DNA of 64,000 nucleotides from Lachnospiraceae bacterium (GCA_024699325.1 JAILPS010000009.1:1-64000), one strand, 5' to 3'. Numbered from the stretch's first letter, positions 31,962 through 41,978 are shown. Program-made: numbers and translations. The notes: a model not told the origin generated them from the letters alone.

Positions 31962-33425
31962 ATGGAGACTATTAACGTCAAGATGACAGGCAAGGTTGAG
32001 CGTCCTGTCAAGGTGGTTCAGTTTGGTGAGGGCAACTTCCTCAGAGGTTTTGTAGACTATATGATCGATATCGCTAACGAGAAGGGACTCTTTGACGGCG
32101 ACATCGTTCTCATCAAGCCTATCGAGTTTGGCAATCTGGACAGATTCCACAACCAGGACTGCCAGTACACAGTTTCCTTAAGAGGTGTGGTTGACGGCGA
32201 GGCCAAGATCTTAAACAGAGTGGTTACCTCTGTAAGGGACGCAGTTGACGCATACACAGAGTATGAGAAGTACAACGATTTAGCCAAGATACCGACACTT
32301 AGATTTGTTGTGAGCAACACAACAGAGGCAGGCATCACATACGACGAGACAGACAAGTTTGAACTGTGCCCGCCTAAGTCATTCCCTGGCAAGTTATGTA
32401 AGTTCTTATATACAAGATATAAGGAGTTTGACGGCGATCCTTCCAAGGGTCTCGTGATGCTCCCTGTAGAGCTTATCGACGACAACGGAATTCACCTTAG
32501 AGAGTGCGTTCTCAAGCAGTGTGAGAACTGGGGACTTGAGAAGGAGTTCGTTGAGTGGGTTGACAGCGCATGTAACTTCACAGCGACACTTGTTGACCGT
32601 ATCGTAACAGGCTATCCAAGAGACACAGATAAGGATCTCTGGGAAGAGTGGGGATATAAGGATGAGCTCATCGTTACAGGCGAGCCATTTGCACTGTGGG
32701 TTATCGAGAGCCAGAAGGATATAAGCGATGAGCTTCCACTTCCTAAGGCAGGACTTCCTGTAATATTTACAGAGGATCACCATCCATATAAGCAGCGCAA
32801 GGTTAGAATCTTAAACGGCGCTCACACATCATTTGTTTTGGCAGGCTTCCTCAAGGGACACGATATCGTGCTTGAGTGCATGAACGACCCACAGATGAGA
32901 CAGTTCATAACCAAGACCATCTACGAGGAGGTTATTCCTACACTCACACTTCCTAAGGCAGAGCTTGAGGAGTTCGCATCAGCAGTGCTCACACGTTTTG
33001 ACAATCCATATGTGAAGCATGCACTTTTGTCCATCTCCCTCAACTCAGTTTCCAAGTGGAAGGCAAGATGTATGCCAAGCCTTCTTGGATATGTGGAGAA
33101 GACCGGCAAGGCGCCTGAGCATCTGGCATTCTCAGTTGCAGCATTACTTGCATTCTACACAGGCAGTGAGATCCGCGACAAGGCGTTAATCGGCTGCAGA
33201 AACGGCGAGGAATATAAGATTTTGGACGACGCTTCAGTGCTGGAGTTCTTCGCTTCTAACAGCTCTAAGAGCACAGAGGAGTATGTCAAGGCGGTTCTCT
33301 CTAACGAGAAGTTCTGGGATCAGGATCTTAGCAAGGTGGCTAACCTTTCAGCACTTGTCACAGAGTATCTCACAGAGATCAGAGCTAACGGAATGCAGGC
33401 TGCTCTGGACAAATATTTCGCTTAA
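31962..33425 (+). CDS. uxaB: Tagaturonate reductase (altronate oxidoreductase)
   Basis: 487 residues from the ATG at 31962, which follows CGGAGGGG; an upstream in-frame ATG at 31923 has no ribosome site. Mannitol-dehydrogenase-like fold: VVQFGEGNFLRGFVDYMID near 18-36 (NAD-binding), VVSNTTEAGI near 122-131, and the catalytic-region stretch VRILNGAHTS near 280-290. It reduces D-tagaturonate to D-altronate with NADH. First gene of an operon for uronate catabolism; uxaA follows 20 bases downstream. Confidence 0.95.
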   Translation: METINVKMTGKVERPVKVVQFGEGNFLRGFVDYMIDIANEKGLFDGDIVLIKPIEFGNLDRFHNQDCQYTVSLRGVVDGEAKILNRVVTSVRDAVDAYTEYEKYNDLAKIPTLRFVVSNTTEAGITYDETDKFELCPPKSFPGKLCKFLYTRYKEFDGDPSKGLVMLPVELIDDNGIHLRECVLKQCENWGLEKEFVEWVDSACNFTATLVDRIVTGYPRDTDKDLWEEWGYKDELIVTGEPFALWVIESQKDISDELPLPKAGLPVIFTEDHHPYKQRKVRILNGAHTSFVLAGFLKGHDIVLECMNDPQMRQFITKTIYEEVIPTLTLPKAELEEFASAVLTRFDNPYVKHALLSISLNSVSKWKARCMPSLLGYVEKTGKAPEHLAFSVAALLAFYTGSEIRDKALIGCRNGEEYKILDDASVLEFFASNSSKSTEEYVKAVLSNEKFWDQDLSKVANLSALVTEYLTEIRANGMQAALDKYFA

Positions 33426-33445
33426 TAGAAAAGACTGGTAGTAGT

Positions 33446-34927
33446 ATGGGTAAATTTTTAAAGATAAACAAAAATGACCTGGTTGCAGTTGCAATCGAGG
33501 CATATAACGCAGGCGATGTAGCCAGTGTTGACGGCGTGAACATCACCATGAGAGAGGACATTCCTGCGGGACATAAGTTCGCTTTAAGGGATATTAAGAA
33601 GGGTGAGAACATCATCAAATACGGATATTCCATAGGCGTTGCCAAGGAGGATATTCCTGAGGGCTCATGGGTTCACGTGCACAACATTAAGACAGGCCTC
33701 GGCGATCTCTTGGAGTATAAGTACGAGCCTGTAAGCATTCCTAAGTTTTCAGGAAAGCCCGCAACATTTAAGGGATTTAGAAGAGCCAACGGCAAGGTTG
33801 GCGTAAGAAATGAAGTCTGGATTATCCCGACAGTTGGCTGCGTCAACAATATAGCCACGGCGATGGCAAGAGCGGCTCAGTCCATGATTCACGGAAGTGT
33901 GGACGAGGTTGTGGCATTCCCGCACCCTTATGGATGCTCACAGATGGGCGATGACCAGGAGCACACAAGACACATTCTCGCAGACCTCATCAATCACCCC
34001 AACGCAGGTGCGGTTTTAGTGTTGGGACTTGGCTGTGAGAACAGCAATATCGAGGTGCTTAAGCCATATATCGGCGATATCGATCCCGGCCGTGTGGAGT
34101 TTTTGGTTTGCCAGGATGTGGAGGACGAGATGGACGCAGGTCTTGACCTTCTCGAGAAGCTTATCGACTATGCAGCTTCATTTGAGAGGGAGGACATTCC
34201 TGCAGGAGAGCTTAAGGTCGGACTTAAGTGCGGCGGAAGCGACGGCTTCTCAGGCATCACAGCTAATCCTTTGGTTGGACGCTTCTCAGATCTCTTAGTC
34301 GCACAGGGCGGCACGACAATCCTCACAGAGGTTCCGGAAATGTTTGGCGCAGAGACCATTCTCATGAACCGCTGCAAGAACGAGGAACTGTTTGGAGAGA
34401 CTGTAGAGTTAATCAACGATTTCAAGAATTATTTCAAGTCACATAATCAGACGATTTACGAGAACCCTTCTCCAGGAAACAAGAAGGGCGGTATATCAAC
34501 TCTTGAGGACAAGTCACTTGGCTGTACACAGAAGTCGGGAACCAGCGCGGTATGCGGCGTTCTTGGCTATGGCAACAGAGTTAATGAGAGCGGATTGAAT
34601 CTGCTGAGCGCACCCGGCAACGACTTGGTCGCAGCCACAGCGCTTGCGGCATCAGGTGCCCACATTGTTCTGTTCACCACGGGAAGAGGAACACCATTTG
34701 CGTCACCTGTTCCCACAGTTAAGATCTCAAGCAACTCAGCTCTCTACAACAGAAAGAACCGCTGGATTGATTTCAATGCGGGAGTTGCAGTTGAGGGCAG
34801 AAGCCTTGACGATTTAGGTCAGGAGCTGTTTGACTATGTTTTGGAGGTAGCCTCAGGCAAGAAGGTTAAGGCCGAGGTTGCAGGCTTCCACGACATGGCA
34901 ATATTTAAACAGGGCGTTACATTATAA
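33446..34927 (+). CDS. uxaA: Altronate dehydratase
   Basis: 493 residues, full length. The N-terminal SAF domain (about 1-95, DNVAVAI-like start and the GHKFALRDIKKGENIIKYGYSIG stretch) is joined to the large iron-dependent catalytic domain (GVRNEVWIIPTVGCVNNIA, HPYGCSQMGDD, CGGSDGFSGITANP). It dehydrates D-altronate to 2-keto-3-deoxy-D-gluconate (KDG). The ribosome site is weak (GGTAG), suggesting coupling to uxaB. Confidence 0.95.
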   Translation: MGKFLKINKNDLVAVAIEAYNAGDVASVDGVNITMREDIPAGHKFALRDIKKGENIIKYGYSIGVAKEDIPEGSWVHVHNIKTGLGDLLEYKYEPVSIPKFSGKPATFKGFRRANGKVGVRNEVWIIPTVGCVNNIATAMARAAQSMIHGSVDEVVAFPHPYGCSQMGDDQEHTRHILADLINHPNAGAVLVLGLGCENSNIEVLKPYIGDIDPGRVEFLVCQDVEDEMDAGLDLLEKLIDYAASFEREDIPAGELKVGLKCGGSDGFSGITANPLVGRFSDLLVAQGGTTILTEVPEMFGAETILMNRCKNEELFGETVELINDFKNYFKSHNQTIYENPSPGNKKGGISTLEDKSLGCTQKSGTSAVCGVLGYGNRVNESGLNLLSAPGNDLVAATALAASGAHIVLFTTGRGTPFASPVPTVKISSNSALYNRKNRWIDFNAGVAVEGRSLDDLGQELFDYVLEVASGKKVKAEVAGFHDMAIFKQGVTL

Positions 34928-34962
34928 ATTCTCAATAATCTTTAACCAAGGAGGGAGTTAAG

Positions 34963-35766
34963 ATGAGTTTTGTAAACAATTTTTCATTGGAAGGCAAGGT
35001 TGCGTTAGTTACAGGCGCTTCCTACGGTATCGGTTTTGCAATCGCTTCAGCATACGCAGAGGCAGGAGCTACAATCGTATTCAACGACATCAAGCAGGAG
35101 TTAGTTGACAAGGGTCTCGCAGCATACAAGGAGAAGGGCATTGAGGCTCACGGATATGTATGCGACGTTACAGACGAGGACGCTGTCAACGAGATGGTAG
35201 CTAAGATTGAGAAGGAAGTCGGCGTTATCGACATCCTTGTTAACAACGCAGGTATCATCAAGAGAATTCCTATGACAGAGATGAGCGCTGCTCAGTTCCG
35301 CCAGGTAATCGATGTTGACTTAAATGCTCCATTTATCGTGTCTAAGGCAGTTATTCCCAGCATGATCAAGAAGGGCCACGGCAAGATTATCAACATCTGC
35401 TCTATGATGAGCGAGCTTGGACGTGAGACAGTTTCTGCATACGCAGCAGCTAAGGGCGGTCTCAAGATGCTCACAAGAAATATCTGTTCAGAGTACGGAC
35501 AGTACAACATTCAGTGTAACGGTATCGGACCTGGATATATCGAGACACCTCAGACAGCTCCACTTCGCGAACCACAGGCTGATGGTTCTATGCATCCATT
35601 TGATGCATTTATCCGTGCGAAGACACCTGCTAACCGCTGGCTCAAGGCTGAAGAACTTCAGGGACCTGCAGTATTCCTTGCATCAGATGCATCAGATGCT
35701 GTTAACGGTCACATCCTCTATGTAGACGGCGGTATCCTGGCATACATCGGCAAGCAGCCACAGTAG
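34963..35766 (+). CDS. kduD: Short-chain dehydrogenase, KduD / gluconate 5-dehydrogenase type
   Basis: 267 residues. Rossmann motif TGASYGIG (17-24), NNAG near 94 and the catalytic YAAAK near 163 are visible; the end DGGILAYIGKQPQ is typical of enzymes annotated gluconate 5-dehydrogenase and KduD. Context decides: with kduI, kdgK and KDPG aldolase in the same operon, reduction of 2,5-diketo-3-deoxygluconate to KDG is the most likely role. Strong AAGGAGGGAG ribosome site, which may start a new translation unit. The symbol is by context. Confidence 0.8.
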   Translation: MSFVNNFSLEGKVALVTGASYGIGFAIASAYAEAGATIVFNDIKQELVDKGLAAYKEKGIEAHGYVCDVTDEDAVNEMVAKIEKEVGVIDILVNNAGIIKRIPMTEMSAAQFRQVIDVDLNAPFIVSKAVIPSMIKKGHGKIINICSMMSELGRETVSAYAAAKGGLKMLTRNICSEYGQYNIQCNGIGPGYIETPQTAPLREPQADGSMHPFDAFIRAKTPANRWLKAEELQGPAVFLASDASDAVNGHILYVDGGILAYIGKQPQ

Positions 35767-35792
35767 TATTATAGTAATTTGAGGTGTTTAAT

Positions 35793-36476
35793 ATGGATAA
35801 GGACACACAGGCGGCCAGGGAAATGGTCAAACAGATGAGCCCCGGCAAGAAGTTTAAATATTATTTGGGATATTACAAATTCTATGTCCTGGCGGCAATC
35901 ATTGTGCTTGTTGCGGCTGCATCCCTGTTAAACACCATGATCAACAAGAAGACTCCGGCTTTGTATCTGGGCGTTTTGGATGGCACGCAGATTAATTCAC
36001 AGAGAATAATCGATGACTTGACAGAGCGCCTAGAGCTTAAAGCTGGCGAGACGATAACCGTATTTTCAAATCTGTCTGTGAAGGCTGATGAGAACGCTGA
36101 GGGTTATTATAACTCCATGACAATCTACATCGCCGCCAATCATCTGGATATTGTATTTGCAGATGAGGAGGGCGTCACATATCTTGGTAAATCCGGCGCT
36201 CTTAGGGATGTGAGCGAATATCTAAGTGGAGATTTGGCTTCTGTTTACGAGAGCAGGATTACACAGTTTGAGGCGTTAAGTGAGGGCAACGGCATGAGCG
36301 AGGGTGACAGTTTTTCCCTTCAAAATGTTGCGGTTGACCTTACAGGGACGAAGGCGATTGAGGCTTTGGGGCTGTCAGATAAGACATGCTACATGGTGGT
36401 GATTGCCAACTCAGAGAGAACAGAGCAGATACAGGCTTTTATGGATTATCTGTATGAGCTTGAGACTTCAGATTAG
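35793..36476 (+). CDS. Uncharacterised single-pass membrane protein in the uronate operon
   Basis: 227 residues from the ATG at 35793 (GAGGTG six bases upstream; a GTG at 35784 in frame overlaps that site). A Lys-rich cytoplasmic N-terminus (about 1-27, ending KKFKYYLGYYKFY) leads to one membrane segment (about 29-50), leaving about 175 residues outside with strands and helices (TPALYLGVLDGTQINSQ and LDIVFADEEGVTYLG). No family is recognised. The outer part looks like a small alpha/beta domain and could be a binding or sensor domain. It lies between kduD and a sugar isomerase gene, so a link to uronate metabolism or uptake is possible but unproved. Confidence 0.65.
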   Translation: MDKDTQAAREMVKQMSPGKKFKYYLGYYKFYVLAAIIVLVAAASLLNTMINKKTPALYLGVLDGTQINSQRIIDDLTERLELKAGETITVFSNLSVKADENAEGYYNSMTIYIAANHLDIVFADEEGVTYLGKSGALRDVSEYLSGDLASVYESRITQFEALSEGNGMSEGDSFSLQNVAVDLTGTKAIEALGLSDKTCYMVVIANSERTEQIQAFMDYLYELETSD

Positions 36477-36486
36477 AGGAGTGACT

Positions 36487-37323
36487 ATGCAGGTAGGTAT
36501 CAGATTTCATGACCTGGCAGCCGGAACCTTAGAGGAGAGGGCTGCATTTGCGCATGCTCAGGGTTTTAAATGCACACACATTGCCCTGTCAAAAATAGGA
36601 CCTTACAAGATGACTCTTCCAGAGCTTACGCCGGGATGGGCTATGCATGTGAGACATGTGCTTGAGGGCAACGGCCTCGACACTGCGGTTTTGGGATGCT
36701 ATTTAAATCTTGGAACACCTGATGAGGCGGCGCTTAAGAATACCCAGGAGGTCTATAAGGCACACCTTCGATTTGCTTCTATACTGGGAGCAGCAGTTGT
36801 TGGAACCGAGACCGGAGCGGTGAATACGGGCTATAAGTTTGAGGAGGCCAACAGAAGCGAGGCGGCTCTTGAGACCTTCATAAGAAACTTGGAGCCGGTT
36901 GTCAGGGCGGCTGAGAAGACAGGAACCATTCTTGCAATCGAGCCTGTTTACAAGCATATCGTCTATAGTCCGGCAAGGGCAAGGCGCGTTTTAGACGCCA
37001 TCGCATCGCCGAACCTTCAGATAATATTTGACCCTGTAAACCTCCTAGGCATGGATAACTATGAGCGCAGGGATGAAATATTTGCTGAGGCCATGGAGCT
37101 TCTTAAAAACGAAATCGCCATAATTCACATTAAGGATTTTAAGGTGGAGAATGGAAACCTCGTGTCCATCGCGGCCGGAACAGGCGAGATGAACTACGAG
37201 AAGATTATTGAATTTGCGGAGACTTATAAACCGTACATTCAGGCAACACTTGAGAACACAACGCCGGACAATGCTGTCATGGCGCGGCAATATATTGAAA
37301 ATATTGCAAAAAAATATCATTGA
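36487..37323 (+). CDS. Sugar phosphate isomerase/epimerase (xylose-isomerase-like TIM barrel)
   Basis: 278 residues from the ATG at 36487, preceded by AGAGGAG; the frame extends into the previous gene without support. AP-endonuclease-2/xylose isomerase-like barrel: VGIRFHDL at the start, GTETGAVN near 120, LAIEPVYKHIV near 163-173 (metal-binding Glu), IIFDPVNLL near 190-198 (Asp) and IIHIKDFKV near 218-226 (His, Asp). The substrate is unknown; the operon suggests a uronate or rhamnose derivative. Confidence 0.82.
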   Translation: MQVGIRFHDLAAGTLEERAAFAHAQGFKCTHIALSKIGPYKMTLPELTPGWAMHVRHVLEGNGLDTAVLGCYLNLGTPDEAALKNTQEVYKAHLRFASILGAAVVGTETGAVNTGYKFEEANRSEAALETFIRNLEPVVRAAEKTGTILAIEPVYKHIVYSPARARRVLDAIASPNLQIIFDPVNLLGMDNYERRDEIFAEAMELLKNEIAIIHIKDFKVENGNLVSIAAGTGEMNYEKIIEFAETYKPYIQATLENTTPDNAVMARQYIENIAKKYH

Positions 37324-37337
37324 TTGGAGACATTAAA

Positions 37338-37976
37338 ATGAATGCAGTATTAGAGCAGTTTGGTAAGATTGGTATCATCCCTGTAGTAGTGCTTGATGAT
37401 GCTAAGGACGCAGAGCCTTTAGGAAAAGCTCTTATGGAGGGCGGACTTCCATGCGCAGAGGTTACATTCCGCACAGCGGCAGCTGAGGAGTCCATCAGAA
37501 TCATGGCTGAGAAGTTCCCAGACATGTTAGTTGGCGCAGGTACAGTCCTGACAATCGAGCAGGTTGACCGCGCAGTTAACGCAGGCGCTAAGTTCATCGT
37601 AAGCCCTGGCATCAACCCTAAGGTTGTTGAGTATTGTGTCAAGAAGGGCATTCCTGTGACACCTGGAACCTGCAACCCTACCAATGTTGAGACAGCTCTT
37701 GAGTTTGGTCTTGACGTAGTTAAGTTCTTCCCTGCAGAGCCAGCCGGCGGTCTTAAGTATATTAAGGCTATCGCAGCTCCATATGTTGGCATGAAGTTCA
37801 TGCCTACAGGCGGTATCAACGCAGAGAACGTTAAGGACTACTTAAAGTATGACCGCATCTTGGCATGTGGCGGAAGCTGGATGGTTAAGGGTGACCTGAT
37901 TAAGGCAGGCAATTTTGAGAAGATTAAGGAGCTCACAGCTGAGGCTGCAGCAATTGTAAAGGAGATTAGAGGATAA
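37338..37976 (+). CDS. eda: 2-dehydro-3-deoxy-phosphogluconate (KDPG) aldolase
   Basis: 212 residues from the ATG at 37338 with TTGGAGA upstream. Class I aldolase: EVTFRT (Glu41, Arg45), GAGTVL near 66, and the Schiff-base Lys129 in VVKFFPAE. It cleaves KDPG to pyruvate and glyceraldehyde-3-phosphate, the final step for all uronates arriving through this locus. Its stop codon overlaps the kinase ATG (TAATG). Confidence 0.95.
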   Translation: MNAVLEQFGKIGIIPVVVLDDAKDAEPLGKALMEGGLPCAEVTFRTAAAEESIRIMAEKFPDMLVGAGTVLTIEQVDRAVNAGAKFIVSPGINPKVVEYCVKKGIPVTPGTCNPTNVETALEFGLDVVKFFPAEPAGGLKYIKAIAAPYVGMKFMPTGGINAENVKDYLKYDRILACGGSWMVKGDLIKAGNFEKIKELTAEAAAIVKEIRG

Positions 37977-39073
37977 TGAATTTGAATTTAAGACCTAAGG
38001 AAGAGTGTGCTTTTGACGCCGTATCTCTCGGCGAGGTAATGTTAAGATTGGATCCAGGTGAGGGACGTATCCGCACCGCAAGATATTTCCGTGCATGGGA
38101 AGGCGGCGGAGAGTACAATGTTATCCGTGGACTTCACAAGTGCTTCGGCATGAAGACCGCTGTCATCACAGCATTTGCTGACAACGAGGTTGGACTTCTC
38201 ATGAAGGACTTCATCGAGCAGGGCGGTGTTTCTACAGACCTTATCTACATGAAGAAGACTGACGGTATCGGCCGTGTCTGCAGAAACGGCTTAAACTTCA
38301 CAGAGCGCGGTTTTGGTATCCGCGGCGCGAAGGGATGCTCAGACAGAGCTAACACAGCTATCAGCCAGGCAACACCTGATGATTTTGATTTTGAGTATAT
38401 TTTCGGAACACTTGGCGTCAGATGGTTACACACAGGCGGTATCTACGCAGCTCTCTCAGAGCAGTCATGCGAGACCGTTTTAGCAGCTATCAAGACAGCT
38501 AAGAAGTACGGCACAATCGTTTCCTACGACTTAAACTACAGACCTTCAATGTGGTCAGCTATCGGCGGACTTGAGAAGGCTCAGGAGGTTAATAAGGAGA
38601 TCGCTAAGTATGTCGACGTCATGATCGGCAACGAGGAGGATTTCACAGCATGCTTAGGCTTCAAGATTGAGGGCAATGATGAGAACCTTCAGAAGCTCAA
38701 CCTTGATGGCTACAAGAAGATGATCAACGAGGCTGCTGCAACATATCCTAACTTCAAGGCAGTTGCAACAACACTTCGTCAGGTTAAGACAGCTACAGTT
38801 AACGACTGGTCAGCTATCTGCTGGGCAGACGGCGAGATCTACAAGGCTAAGCAGTATGACAACCTTGAGATTATGGACCGTGTAGGCGGCGGAGATTCAT
38901 TTGCATCAGGTCTGGTTTACGGTCTCATGACAACAGGCGATGCAGAGCTTGCAGTTAACTACGGTGCAGCTCACGGCGCACTTGCCATGACAACACCTGG
39001 CGACACAACCATGGCTTCAGTTAAGGAAGTTGAGGCAGTTATGGGCGGCGCCGGAGCGAGAGTTCAGAGATAG
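37976..39073 (+). CDS. kdgK: 2-keto-3-deoxygluconate kinase (PfkB family)
   Basis: 365 residues, somewhat longer than typical KdgK (about 310-340). PfkB features: [12 protein letters not shown] near 17-28, [13 protein letters not shown] near 42-54, YDLNYRP near 183-189 and the C-terminal signature [11 protein letters not shown] with the catalytic Asp307. Phosphorylates KDG to KDPG for the aldolase encoded just upstream, with which it is translationally coupled. Confidence 0.92.
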   Translation: MNLNLRPKEECAFDAVSLGEVMLRLDPGEGRIRTARYFRAWEGGGEYNVIRGLHKCFGMKTAVITAFADNEVGLLMKDFIEQGGVSTDLIYMKKTDGIGRVCRNGLNFTERGFGIRGAKGCSDRANTAISQATPDDFDFEYIFGTLGVRWLHTGGIYAALSEQSCETVLAAIKTAKKYGTIVSYDLNYRPSMWSAIGGLEKAQEVNKEIAKYVDVMIGNEEDFTACLGFKIEGNDENLQKLNLDGYKKMINEAAATYPNFKAVATTLRQVKTATVNDWSAICWADGEIYKAKQYDNLEIMDRVGGGDSFASGLVYGLMTTGDAELAVNYGAAHGALAMTTPGDTTMASVKEVEAVMGGAGARVQR

Positions 39074-39086
39074 GAGGTTTCATCAG

Positions 39087-39953
39087 ATGGAAGTTAGAAC
39101 AGCTGCATCCCCCAAGGATGTTAAATGGTATGACACAGCCAGACTCAGAGAGGAATTCTTAATCCAGGGACTGTTTGCTCCTGATGAAATCAAGCTTGTT
39201 TACAGCCACATTGACCGTATAATCACAGGTTCAGCTACTCCTGTAGCAGGACCTCTGACACTTACCGCTGGCGCAGAGCTTCGAGCAGATTACTTCTGCC
39301 AGAGAAGAGAGCTTGGCGTTATAAACATCGGCGGCGCCGGCACAATCACAGTTGACGGCAAGGTTTACAATGTAGGCCATAAGGATGGAATGTATATAGG
39401 ACGCGGTTCCAAGGATGTTGTATTTGCTTCATGCGACGCAGCATGCCCTGCCAAATTCTACTTAAATTCAACACCTGCACATGCTCCATATCCAACCAAG
39501 CTTATCAAGCTTAACGGTGAGGCTAAGGAGGATTACGAGGTTATTGTTAAGCCTGAGAACAAGGTTGAGCTTGGATGCCTGGAGGATTCAAACCACCGCG
39601 TAATCAACAAATACATCCTTCCGGGACAGGTTGAGAGCTGCCAGTTAGTTATGGGAATGACAGCACTTAAGCCTGGAAGTGTTTGGAACACCATGCCATG
39701 TCACACACATGACAGAAGAATGGAGGTTTACCTCTACTTCGATATTCCTGAGGATGCTTTCGTAGTTCACTACATGGGCGAGCCACAGGAGACACGCCAC
39801 ATTATCATGCATAACGAGGAGGCAGTTATCTCTCCTTCATGGTCAATTCACTCAGGCTCAGGCAGCAGAAATTACACATTTATCTGGGGCATGGCAGGAG
39901 AGAATCAGACATTTACAGATATGGATGATGTAGCTAACAAGGATCTGAGATAG
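39087..39953 (+). CDS. kduI: 5-dehydro-4-deoxy-D-glucuronate isomerase
   Basis: 288 residues from the ATG at 39087 (AGGAGG nine bases upstream; the frame is open back into kdgK). Cupin with the zinc-binding cluster [16 protein letters not shown] near 204-219 and a further His in the last third. Opening stretch [24 protein letters not shown] is typical. KduI converts the product formed from unsaturated galacturonate to 2,5-diketo-3-deoxygluconate, which the SDR at 34963 would then reduce. Confidence 0.95.
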   Translation: MEVRTAASPKDVKWYDTARLREEFLIQGLFAPDEIKLVYSHIDRIITGSATPVAGPLTLTAGAELRADYFCQRRELGVINIGGAGTITVDGKVYNVGHKDGMYIGRGSKDVVFASCDAACPAKFYLNSTPAHAPYPTKLIKLNGEAKEDYEVIVKPENKVELGCLEDSNHRVINKYILPGQVESCQLVMGMTALKPGSVWNTMPCHTHDRRMEVYLYFDIPEDAFVVHYMGEPQETRHIIMHNEEAVISPSWSIHSGSGSRNYTFIWGMAGENQTFTDMDDVANKDLR

Positions 39954-39975
39954 TTCGTTTCAGGGGGGTATTTAC

Positions 39976-40995
39976 ATGTCAATGACAATCTACGATATAT
40001 CCAAAAAAGCAGGAGTATCGATTGCAACTGTTTCCCGCGTGTTAAACGGAAGCAGCAATGTCAGTCCCGCAACCCGCAAGAAGGTTAACGACGTGATAGA
40101 GCAGTATGACTACACGCCAAACGCCTATGCCAGGGGAATGGGACTCGGATCATTGAAGACAGTCGGTATTCTCTGTGCAGATTGTTCGGACTTGTTCCTT
40201 GCCAAGGCGGTTTATTATCTACAGCAGGAGTTGCAGGCGCAGGGGTATGAGGCGCTTCTCTGCTGTACAGGTTACAATTTAGATGTCAAGAAAAACTATT
40301 TAAACCTGATACTTTCCAAGAAGGTTGACGGAATAGTTCTGGTTGGCTCTAACTTCATCGCAGATACAGAGGCTGAAAATAAATACATTATGGACGCATC
40401 AGCGCAGGTACCGATCATGTTGCTTAACGCTGCATTTGACTATCCAAATGTTTACAGCATCCTGTGCGATGACCAGGGAACCATGACCGAGGTGACTAAC
40501 AAGTTTCTCGATGCAGATTGCACAGATATCATATATTTGTACAACTCTCTGTCATACAGTGGCAGGAAAAAGATGAAGGGCTTTAAGGCCGCACTCAACA
40601 ACAGAGGAATTAATGCAGATAAGAGAATGTTCTTCTTCGAGGGTAAATCGGACGATGTAAATGCCGTGGCGGATTTCGTTCAGGAAATCGCCGACAAGGG
40701 TGTTAAGTTCAACGGTGTTGTCTGTGCAGAGGACACCATGGCGCTTGGAGCCATGAAGTATGCCATGCGCAATGACATCAAGGTGCCTGAGGAGTTAGAG
40801 ATTATCGGCTACAACGATTCTATACTCTGTGAGTGTTGTACGCCGGAGATAACATCTGTCGACAACAGGCTTGAGACCCAGACACATCAGCTGGTGGCAA
40901 CTCTTGTTGGAGTGCTATCAGGAGAGGAGATGCCTGCAAGGACAATCTTCTCAGGACGCATAGTGGAGAGAAAAACCACTTCGTTTGTTGAATAA
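39976..40995 (+). CDS. LacI family transcriptional regulator
   Basis: 339 residues. N-terminal helix-turn-helix and hinge: TIYDISKKAGVSIATVSRVL (residues 4-23), then NDVIEQYDYTPNAYARGM. The rest is a periplasmic-binding-protein-like effector domain (TVGILCADCSDLFLAK onward, EIIGYNDSILCECCTPEITSV near the end). Last gene of the uxaB operon, so it is produced together with the pathway. It is the obvious candidate to bind the five 14-bp sites of the locus; the effector may be KDG or a related uronate intermediate, by analogy with KdgR/UxuR regulators. Confidence 0.93.
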   Translation: MSMTIYDISKKAGVSIATVSRVLNGSSNVSPATRKKVNDVIEQYDYTPNAYARGMGLGSLKTVGILCADCSDLFLAKAVYYLQQELQAQGYEALLCCTGYNLDVKKNYLNLILSKKVDGIVLVGSNFIADTEAENKYIMDASAQVPIMLLNAAFDYPNVYSILCDDQGTMTEVTNKFLDADCTDIIYLYNSLSYSGRKKMKGFKAALNNRGINADKRMFFFEGKSDDVNAVADFVQEIADKGVKFNGVVCAEDTMALGAMKYAMRNDIKVPEELEIIGYNDSILCECCTPEITSVDNRLETQTHQLVATLVGVLSGEEMPARTIFSGRIVERKTTSFVE

Positions 40996-41003
40996 TTAAT
41001 AAG

Positions 41004-41030
41004 GCCGCGCTCGTCTGAGCGCGGCTTTTT
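41004..41030 (+). terminator. Intrinsic terminator after lacI
   Basis: GCCGCGCTC (41004-41012), loop GTCT, GAGCGCGGC (41017-41025), then five T (41026-41030). Ends the uxaB-lacI operon, and overlaps the last bases of the convergent hydrolase gene. Confidence 0.92.
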
Positions 41031-41949
41031 AAAACATTTTATATAACATATCGTAAAACGTGTCGATTATCACGCTGGGCCCTAACTTATCCCTACAGTC
41101 AGCCGTGGTGATGAAAGTCATGTTCTTTTCGGGGCAAAATATTATGAACTGGCCGTCCATTCCAAAACACACGGGAGTGTTCTTCTCAGACAGCCAGAAC
41201 ATAAAACCGTAGCCTGTGCATCTGCCGGCGGTTATTGTACTGTTTGAAATATCTGAGTAGTTGGTAAATGCGGCATTTAGATAGTTTTTAGAGATGATCT
41301 GTCTGCCGCCTATATTGCCGCCGGAGATTATAAGTCTGGCAAATTCGGCCAAGTCTCTTGAGGTGCACATTAGACCTGAGCCGCCGTCTGATACGCCAAA
41401 CGGATCGCGCAGAAGATGAGCGCCCTCTGAAAAGCGAAGAGGGGAGAGTTTATCCCTTAAAAACGCAAATAAATCTTCGCCTGTTATCTTCTCAACCAAC
41501 GCGCCAAGCACATGTGCGCTCGATGTGTCATAGTTAAATTCTGTATTCGGGGCGTGATCAGGCGCTGTGGTAAAAAAGCTTGCAACCCAGTTTTTGCTAA
41601 GATCCGCCTTATAGGTGGTTTTCTTATGACATGTCCTCATGGTGAGCATGTCATATATGGTCATGGCGCTAATCCATGGACTTACATTCTCCGGCACATA
41701 CTCCGGGAAATATGACACAATCCTGTCGTCAAGCCTAAGCCGTCCCTCATCAATAAGAATGCCTATTGCAACTGAAACCAGACTCTTTGCGATGGAGTAC
41801 ATTCTGTGCACTTCGTCCGCGCTGTGACCGTTATAGTAGTGTTCATTTACTATGTCCGTTCCCCTCATCAGAAGAGTGCTGTGCAGGGAAATGCCTCTTT
41901 TGCTGAGAAAATCCGCGAAAGTTTTAGTTAAATTGTCTAAATCTGCCAT
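41029..41949 (-). CDS. Serine hydrolase, class C beta-lactamase-like
   Basis: 306 residues, no signal peptide, so cytoplasmic. The SxxK motif is S52-I-A-K55 (MYSIAKSLVSVAIG); the second motif is at FNYDTSSAHVLG near 141-152, where the usual YxN is Y-D-T; the third region is GMDGQF near 260. Proteins of this fold include esterases and peptidases, and most are not antibiotic-degrading enzymes. Its place between the two halves of the pectin locus suggests an esterase acting on acyl or methyl substituents, but this is inference. It reads opposite to its neighbours. Confidence 0.8.
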   Translation of the reverse strand: MADLDNLTKTFADFLSKRGISLHSTLLMRGTDIVNEHYYNGHSADEVHRMYSIAKSLVSVAIGILIDEGRLRLDDRIVSYFPEYVPENVSPWISAMTIYDMLTMRTCHKKTTYKADLSKNWVASFFTTAPDHAPNTEFNYDTSSAHVLGALVEKITGEDLFAFLRDKLSPLRFSEGAHLLRDPFGVSDGGSGLMCTSRDLAEFARLIISGGNIGGRQIISKNYLNAAFTNYSDISNSTITAGRCTGYGFMFWLSEKNTPVCFGMDGQFIIFCPEKNMTFITTADCRDKLGPSVIIDTFYDMLYKMF

Positions 41950-41978
41950 ATATAATAGTTCCTTAAATGTTTTCGTAC

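Noticed and set aside
41029-41949. Antibiotic-resistance beta-lactamase
   Set aside because: Only the general fold and SxxK motif are present, there is no signal peptide, and the context is carbohydrate catabolism.
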